Source: Pedobacter sp. (GTDB lineage: Bacteria > Bacteroidota > Bacteroidia > Sphingobacteriales > Sphingobacteriaceae). From it: DNA of 10,437 bases. Both the position numbers and the translations under genes were made by a program. The notes below the pieces were generated by a model. It searched no databases, was not told the DNA's origin, and worked only from the letters and a program-made list of their open reading frames with translations. Below are positions 7,626-10,437 of this stretch, in pieces (position 1 is the stretch's first letter; each line of letters starts with the position of its first letter). Location of the stretch: positions 1 to 10,437 of the forward strand of contig JAQBOT010000157.1 in NCBI GenBank assembly GCA_028287885.1, given 5' to 3'.

Positions 7626-8063
7626 TTACCTCCGCCGGCGGCGTCTGTTCAAACGCGTACTAATTAAGTAGTCTACGCTGTACTTTCCACTTCCAGAAAG
7701 AAGGAGAAAAAAGTACACCAATAGAAAATGTGCAGCCAATTCTTTCTTATCAAAGCCATCCGGAGCATGAACAACAAAAATGGCCACGAGCATTGTGGTC
7801 ATTAGCGGAAGTACCGCGAGCCTGGTTCCGAATCCAACAATCAGGAGTATAGAACAAATAACTTCCGCGAACACCGCCAGAATCAAAGAGGGTATAACGC
7901 CTACTCCTATCGGATCGCCAAACTTGATTGTTCCCCCATCAACTAGTGTGTGTAATTTTGGTAAGCCATGTACCAGCATAAAGCAGCCGATAACAACACG
8001 TAAAATGAGCAGCGCGACATTCATCGTACTCTGATTTAAATTGATATTGAATATTCTTCTCAT
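7626..8063 (-). CDS. DoxX family membrane protein
   Basis: 145 residues with four predicted membrane helices in the DoxX/DoxD-like pattern: LLILRVVIGCFMLVHGLPKL (18-37), a second helix with the family Glu (AVFAEVICSILLIVGFGTRL, 63-82), LPLMTTMLVAIFVVH (85-99) and HFLLVYFFLLLSGSGKYSVD (112-131). The closing SGSGKYSVD is a DoxX hallmark. Members act as small quinone- or redox-related membrane subunits in a few studied cases; here the role is unknown. The ATG at 8063 adds 13 polar residues before the first helix; the ATG at 8024 (MNVALLILRV) would give a more usual N-terminus and may be the true start. The last six codons all encode Arg, an odd basic tail, and its stop at 7628-7626 abuts the stop of the converging 73-aa gene. 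Divergent from the YihY-like gene across 200 nt. Confidence 0.88.
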   Translation of the reverse strand: MRRIFNINLNQSTMNVALLILRVVIGCFMLVHGLPKLHTLVDGGTIKFGDPIGVGVIPSLILAVFAEVICSILLIVGFGTRLAVLPLMTTMLVAIFVVHAPDGFDKKELAAHFLLVYFFLLLSGSGKYSVDYLISTRLNRRRRRR

Positions 8064-8263
8064 TTATTCTCTGCTATTTCATAGTAAATGTAACCATTTT
8101 TCTTTGAACGAATAATGTCTTAACGGCACCACAATATCCTTTCAGGCATTTGCGCGTATAATTTAAAACCAAATAGAACGCTTCAATGTTCCATAATCAG
8201 GCAATTTCTAAGAGAGAATTCGCAAAATTCAGTAGTCAACCTACAGTAAAACAATGATATAAC
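8064..8263. promoter_or_regulatory. Divergent intergenic region between DoxX and YihY genes
   Basis: Two hundred AT-rich bases should hold promoters for both neighbours. On the minus strand TACATTTA (8092-8085) fits the Bacteroidota -7 box except the last base and sits about 22 nt before ATG 8063, but its -33 box is poor. On the plus strand TATAAT occurs at 8157-8162 without a matching upstream box. A small inverted repeat, GAATT/AATTC, lies near 8217-8231. No ORF or RNA gene is apparent. Confidence 0.4.
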
Positions 8264-9220
8264 ATGAAAAAACCAAACTTCAAAACTATATGGAAAGTAT
8301 TGAAAGATTCTTTTTCAGGCTTTTCAGATGATAAAGTAACCAAGCTTAGCGCTTCACTTGCCTACTACACCGTCTTCTCGATGGGTCCTTTGATGATCCT
8401 GATCATTTCGTTGTGTGGTATTTTTCTAGGACAAGAAGCCATGCAGGGAAAGGTGTATGCACAGCTTGAGGGCTTTATGGGAAAAGACACAGCCGGACAA
8501 CTTCAAGGTATCATCAAGAATGCAGCCATCAGCGGGAAAGGTCCAATTGCCCTAGTAATAGGGGGTGTTACCTTATTAATTGGTGCAACTACAGTGTTTG
8601 GGGAGATTCAGGATTCCATAAATGGTATCTGGGGCCTGAAGCCAAAGCCGAAACGGGGTTGGCTGAAGATGTTGCAAAATAGGTTTTTATCCTTTTCTGT
8701 AATCGTTAGTCTGGGCTTTATTCTGCTTGTTTCTTTAGCCATAACATCGCTTGTAGATGGTCTTGGTGATATATTAGCCAGGCGCTTCAGTACGGTTTCG
8801 GTGATTCTTTTATATATTGTCAATCAGGTCATAACCCTCGCAGTCGTATCGTTTATATTTGGTGTCATATTCAAAGTTCTCCCAGATGCCAAAATAAAAT
8901 GGAGAGATGTGATCTTTGGCTCTGTCGTTACCGGCATCCTCTTTATGATCGGAAAGTTGGGCATTTCCATTTACATCGCTAAAAGTAATGTGGGTAGCAC
9001 CTTTGGAGCGGCAGGATCCCTGGTGATCATCCTCCTTTGGACATATTACTCCTCGCTGATCCTTTACTTTGGCGCAGAATTCACAAAAGCTTATGCCGTT
9101 TATTTTGGATCGCCAATCCATCCAAACCACTATGCCGTTACAACAAGGCAAGTTGAAGTGGAGACCGGAGATGCTTCGATACAGGAAAACAGCAAAAAGC
9201 CGACGCAAGTAAAGGAATAG
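8264..9220 (+). CDS. YihY/virulence factor BrkB family membrane protein
   Basis: 318-residue inner-membrane protein of the YihY/BrkB family. Diagnostic features are LSASLAYYTVFSMGPL at 28-43 (the family 'LAAALAYYtlfSlaPll'), SINGIWGLKPKPKRGW at about 118-133, KVLPDAKIKWRDVIFGSVVTG at about 204-224, and GSTFGAAGSLVIILLWTYYSSLILYFGAEFTKAY at about 244-277. About six membrane helices are visible, with a polar tail from 285 onwards. Old annotations as ribonuclease BN (rbn) were an error of assignment in E. coli and should not be transferred. The molecular function is unresolved for the family. The start at ATG 8264 gives a polar 25-residue cytosolic N-terminus as in homologues. It is a single-gene unit: divergent from DoxX on the left, and ended by the hairpin at 9232-9261 on the right. 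Confidence 0.93.
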   Translation: MKKPNFKTIWKVLKDSFSGFSDDKVTKLSASLAYYTVFSMGPLMILIISLCGIFLGQEAMQGKVYAQLEGFMGKDTAGQLQGIIKNAAISGKGPIALVIGGVTLLIGATTVFGEIQDSINGIWGLKPKPKRGWLKMLQNRFLSFSVIVSLGFILLVSLAITSLVDGLGDILARRFSTVSVILLYIVNQVITLAVVSFIFGVIFKVLPDAKIKWRDVIFGSVVTGILFMIGKLGISIYIAKSNVGSTFGAAGSLVIILLWTYYSSLILYFGAEFTKAYAVYFGSPIHPNHYAVTTRQVEVETGDASIQENSKKPTQVKE

Positions 9221-9231
9221 CTATAAAAGAA

Positions 9232-9261
9232 ACGGGGATACTGCTTTCGCAACATCCCCGT
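9232..9261. terminator. Hairpin terminator between converging genes
   Basis: ACGGGGAT (9232-9239) pairs perfectly with ATCCCCGT (9254-9261), and TGC/GCA inside adds three pairs around a TTTC loop. It starts 12 nt after the YihY-like stop. On the minus strand the stem is followed by TTTCTTTTAT, a reasonable U-tract, so it fits as an intrinsic terminator for the J-KTSC gene; on the plus strand the following run is weaker (CATCTTATT). It probably serves both directions. Confidence 0.8.
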
Positions 9262-9293
9262 CATCTTATTAACGCTCTCCATATAAAGACGCG

Positions 9294-9310
9294 AATAAAA
9301 GCGCTTTATT
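9294..9310. repeat. Near-palindrome AATAAAAGCGCTTTATT
   Basis: A 17-base quasi-palindrome centred on AGCGCT, imperfect by one extra A. It lies in the convergent gap just downstream of the J-KTSC gene's stop. It might be a second, weaker terminator element for the minus-strand transcript or a chance AT-rich palindrome. Confidence 0.3.
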
Positions 9311-9330
9311 GTACCATGTTAAAAAAATAA

Positions 9331-9777
9331 TTATGCTGTTTCTAACTTCACAATGTTTCTATATGGAAAGGAGTTAAAAATGTGTCTCCGCGCAAAACGG
9401 CCCGGTGAATCTGCATTAACCAACTTCACATAAACAGCTTTAGGCACTCCAAAATACTCGTATCCGCTGCCATCAAGGAAATGTACAGTTAACACCAAGC
9501 CAGCCCATGAGTAATCAGCGATACCGCAGTTGGAAGTAGTTTGTGTATATTCATCCAAAGAGTGGGAAAGGGTCTCTGGAGCAATGCTTACCAAAAAGTG
9601 ATAAGCTTCAATAATTTCTTTACTTTTTATCTCCGCTGCTACTTTCTCATCGTCATTATCTTGAAACTTATCGGGGTGACAGTCTTTCATTAAATTCCTA
9701 TAAATGGTTTTCAGCTCTTTTAACTCGGCATCTTTTTGTACACCTAATAGTTTTCTGTAATCTACGATTTTCTTCAT
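9331..9777 (-). CDS. J-domain + KTSC-domain fusion protein
   Basis: 148-residue cytosolic protein with two domains. Residues about 4-65 are a J domain: YRKLLGVQKDAELKELKTIYRNLMKDCHPDK, with the essential HPD at 34-36, then the EIIEAYHFL helix typical of helix III/IV. Such domains stimulate the ATPase of DnaK-type Hsp70. Residues about 80-145 match a KTSC domain: SNCGIADYSWAGLVLTVHFL, then GYEYFGVPKAVYVKLVNADSPGRFARRHI, with the characteristic 'Y-Y/F-x-V-P' and 'A-x-S-x-G' positions. KTSC is a small domain also found at the end of some lysyl-tRNA synthetases, possibly nucleic-acid binding. Gly/Phe-rich and zinc-finger parts of true DnaJ are absent, so this is a specialised co-chaperone. It is monocistronic, with its own strong promoter (9819-9849), a leader hairpin and a terminator. 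Domain calls are confident; the client is unknown. Confidence 0.87.
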   Translation of the reverse strand: MKKIVDYRKLLGVQKDAELKELKTIYRNLMKDCHPDKFQDNDDEKVAAEIKSKEIIEAYHFLVSIAPETLSHSLDEYTQTTSNCGIADYSWAGLVLTVHFLDGSGYEYFGVPKAVYVKLVNADSPGRFARRHIFNSFPYRNIVKLETA

Positions 9778-9799
9778 AATGTTGTATAGCAGGGAATTG

Positions 9800-9815
9800 A
9801 CTCCTTGAAAGGAGT
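9800..9815 (-). promoter_or_regulatory. Perfect hairpin at the predicted 5' end of the J-KTSC mRNA
   Basis: ACTCCTT (9800-9806) and AAGGAGT (9809-9815) are perfect complements separated by two bases; in RNA a 6-bp stem with a four-base loop is realistic. Given the promoter just upstream, the transcript should begin within a few bases of this element. It may be a 5' stabilising stem-loop or a repressor site overlapping +1. Its AGGAG is 23 nt from the ATG, too far for a normal ribosome site. Confidence 0.5.
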
Positions 9816-9818
9816 GTG

Positions 9819-9849
9819 CAAAGGTACGGTTTTAAACTTCAAACCAAAA
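9819..9849 (-). promoter_or_regulatory. Bacteroidota-type promoter for the J-KTSC gene
   Basis: On the minus strand TTTTG (9849-9845) is followed after 18 nt by TACCTTTG (9826-9819), an exact match to the -7 consensus TAnnTTTG, then CA. The spacing and sequence are as expected for the Bacteroidota housekeeping sigma factor. The predicted leader is about 35 nt to ATG 9777. This is the best promoter in the window. Confidence 0.75.
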
Positions 9850-9940
9850 CAAGGATTTGATAATGTTTATTTTATGACACAATCGCCTCTCGACACCTAA
9901 ATTACGTAACTTAGAGCCTTTTATAAATAACATACATACC

Positions 9941-10437
9941 TTGCCCTTACTCGACTATGTGCTGCAGGAGCCATCTTACGGATGGAAATGCGCGGACGGA
10001 AAGCTGGTTAAACCCAGCCCAAAACAGATCTTCCAGGAATTTTTCTCCCGATTAAACATTTTTAGAACCAAAAAGAACTGGCTTCCTTTTTTTAGCTGGC
10101 TTAAGGTATTGTGTTTGATGCCTTTTTTTATGCTTTTTGTTTTTAAGTTCTTTAGTTTGGGTATGCTAGCAGCAGCTTTCGTGTACAGCATGATTATCAT
10201 GGGTACCCATGGAACCATCTGGCACCACCGCTATTGTACACACGGTGCATATCGATTCAAGAACCATTTTTGGAGATTGTTCACGCAAAACCTGACTATT
10301 AACGTCATTCCAGAAGAAATCTATGTGGTTTCACATCACGTGCATCATGCCAAGTCTGACCAGCCTGGCGATCCCTACAATGCCTCTGCTGGATTCCTCT
10401 ACTGCTTTTTAGCCGATGTAAACCATCAGCCAATAGC
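9941..10437 (+). CDS. Fatty acid (acyl-CoA) desaturase, 5' part, non-ATG start
   Basis: Membrane di-iron desaturase that introduces a double bond into acyl chains, tuning membrane fluidity. Seen here: an N-terminal EPSYGW segment, SRLNIFRTKKNW, two hydrophobic stretches, then histidine box 1 HRYCTH (96-101 from the TTG start) and box 2 HHVHH (132-136) followed by SDQPGDPYN, the usual acyl-CoA desaturase order. Box 3 lies beyond the window. The frame opens after TGA at 9875-9877 and has no ATG until 10118, which would delete the conserved N-terminus. TTG 9941 (giving MPLLDYVLQEPSYGW) or GTG 9959 (giving MLQEPSYGW) are the candidate starts; I chose TTG on resemblance to family N-termini, without ribosome-site support. 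Divergent from the J-KTSC gene across 163 nt. Family certain; start codon uncertain. Confidence 0.9.
   Translation, partial: MPLLDYVLQEPSYGWKCADGKLVKPSPKQIFQEFFSRLNIFRTKKNWLPFFSWLKVLCLMPFFMLFVFKFFSLGMLAAAFVYSMIIMGTHGTIWHHRYCTHGAYRFKNHFWRLFTQNLTINVIPEEIYVVSHHVHHAKSDQPGDPYNASAGFLYCFLADVNHQPI

Noticed and set aside
8264..9220. Annotation as ribonuclease BN
   Set aside because: That name was wrongly attached to the YihY family; the protein is a polytopic membrane protein without nuclease motifs.
9976..10218. 80-residue minus-strand open frame
   Set aside because: Antisense shadow of the desaturase, which has conserved histidine boxes in the opposite frame.

Overview
The window looks like chromosomal DNA of a Bacteroidota member, probably Sphingobacteriaceae (Pedobacter or Mucilaginibacter-like). 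The reasons are near-absence of Shine-Dalgarno sites, a textbook Bacteroidota promoter (TTTG, 18 nt, TACCTTTG) before one gene, several lipoproteins or secreted proteins, and protein families typical of that group. The assignment is inference from style, not from a marker gene. I see no mobile element, CRISPR array, tRNA or rRNA. Once the two edge genes are counted, no gene-free stretch exceeds about 200 bases.

Left block (1-7326, all on the minus strand, read right to left): a LEA2-like lipoprotein (7326-6727); a large secreted PIG-L-type deacetylase with a C-terminal GATase-like domain (6646-4196); a 47-residue single-pass membrane protein (4189-4046); a sodium:solute symporter with a large charged insert (4049-2349); a TerC-family metal exporter (2241-1456); and a YcbB-like L,D-transpeptidase lipoprotein whose 3' end lies outside the window (1377-1). 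The deacetylase, mini-protein and symporter form a very tight cassette: a 6-nt gap, then an ATGA stop/start overlap. The likely idea is an envelope enzyme that trims an N-acetylated compound and a coupled transporter that takes up a product, with the mini-protein as a symporter partner. TerC may supply metal for exported enzymes. The block as a whole has a cell-envelope theme.

Middle block (7327-8263): a 73-aa unrecognised protein on the plus strand (7404-7625) runs head-on into a DoxX-family membrane protein (8063-7626) with stop codons touching and no spacer. A 200-nt divergent intergenic region follows.

Right block (8264-10437): a YihY/BrkB-type membrane protein on plus (8264-9220) converges through a strong hairpin terminator on a J-domain + KTSC-domain fusion protein on minus (9777-9331). 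The latter has the clearest promoter of the window and a hairpin at the predicted start of its mRNA. Divergent from it is an acyl-CoA desaturase (plus, from about 9941, cut by the window end) that lacks a usable ATG start.
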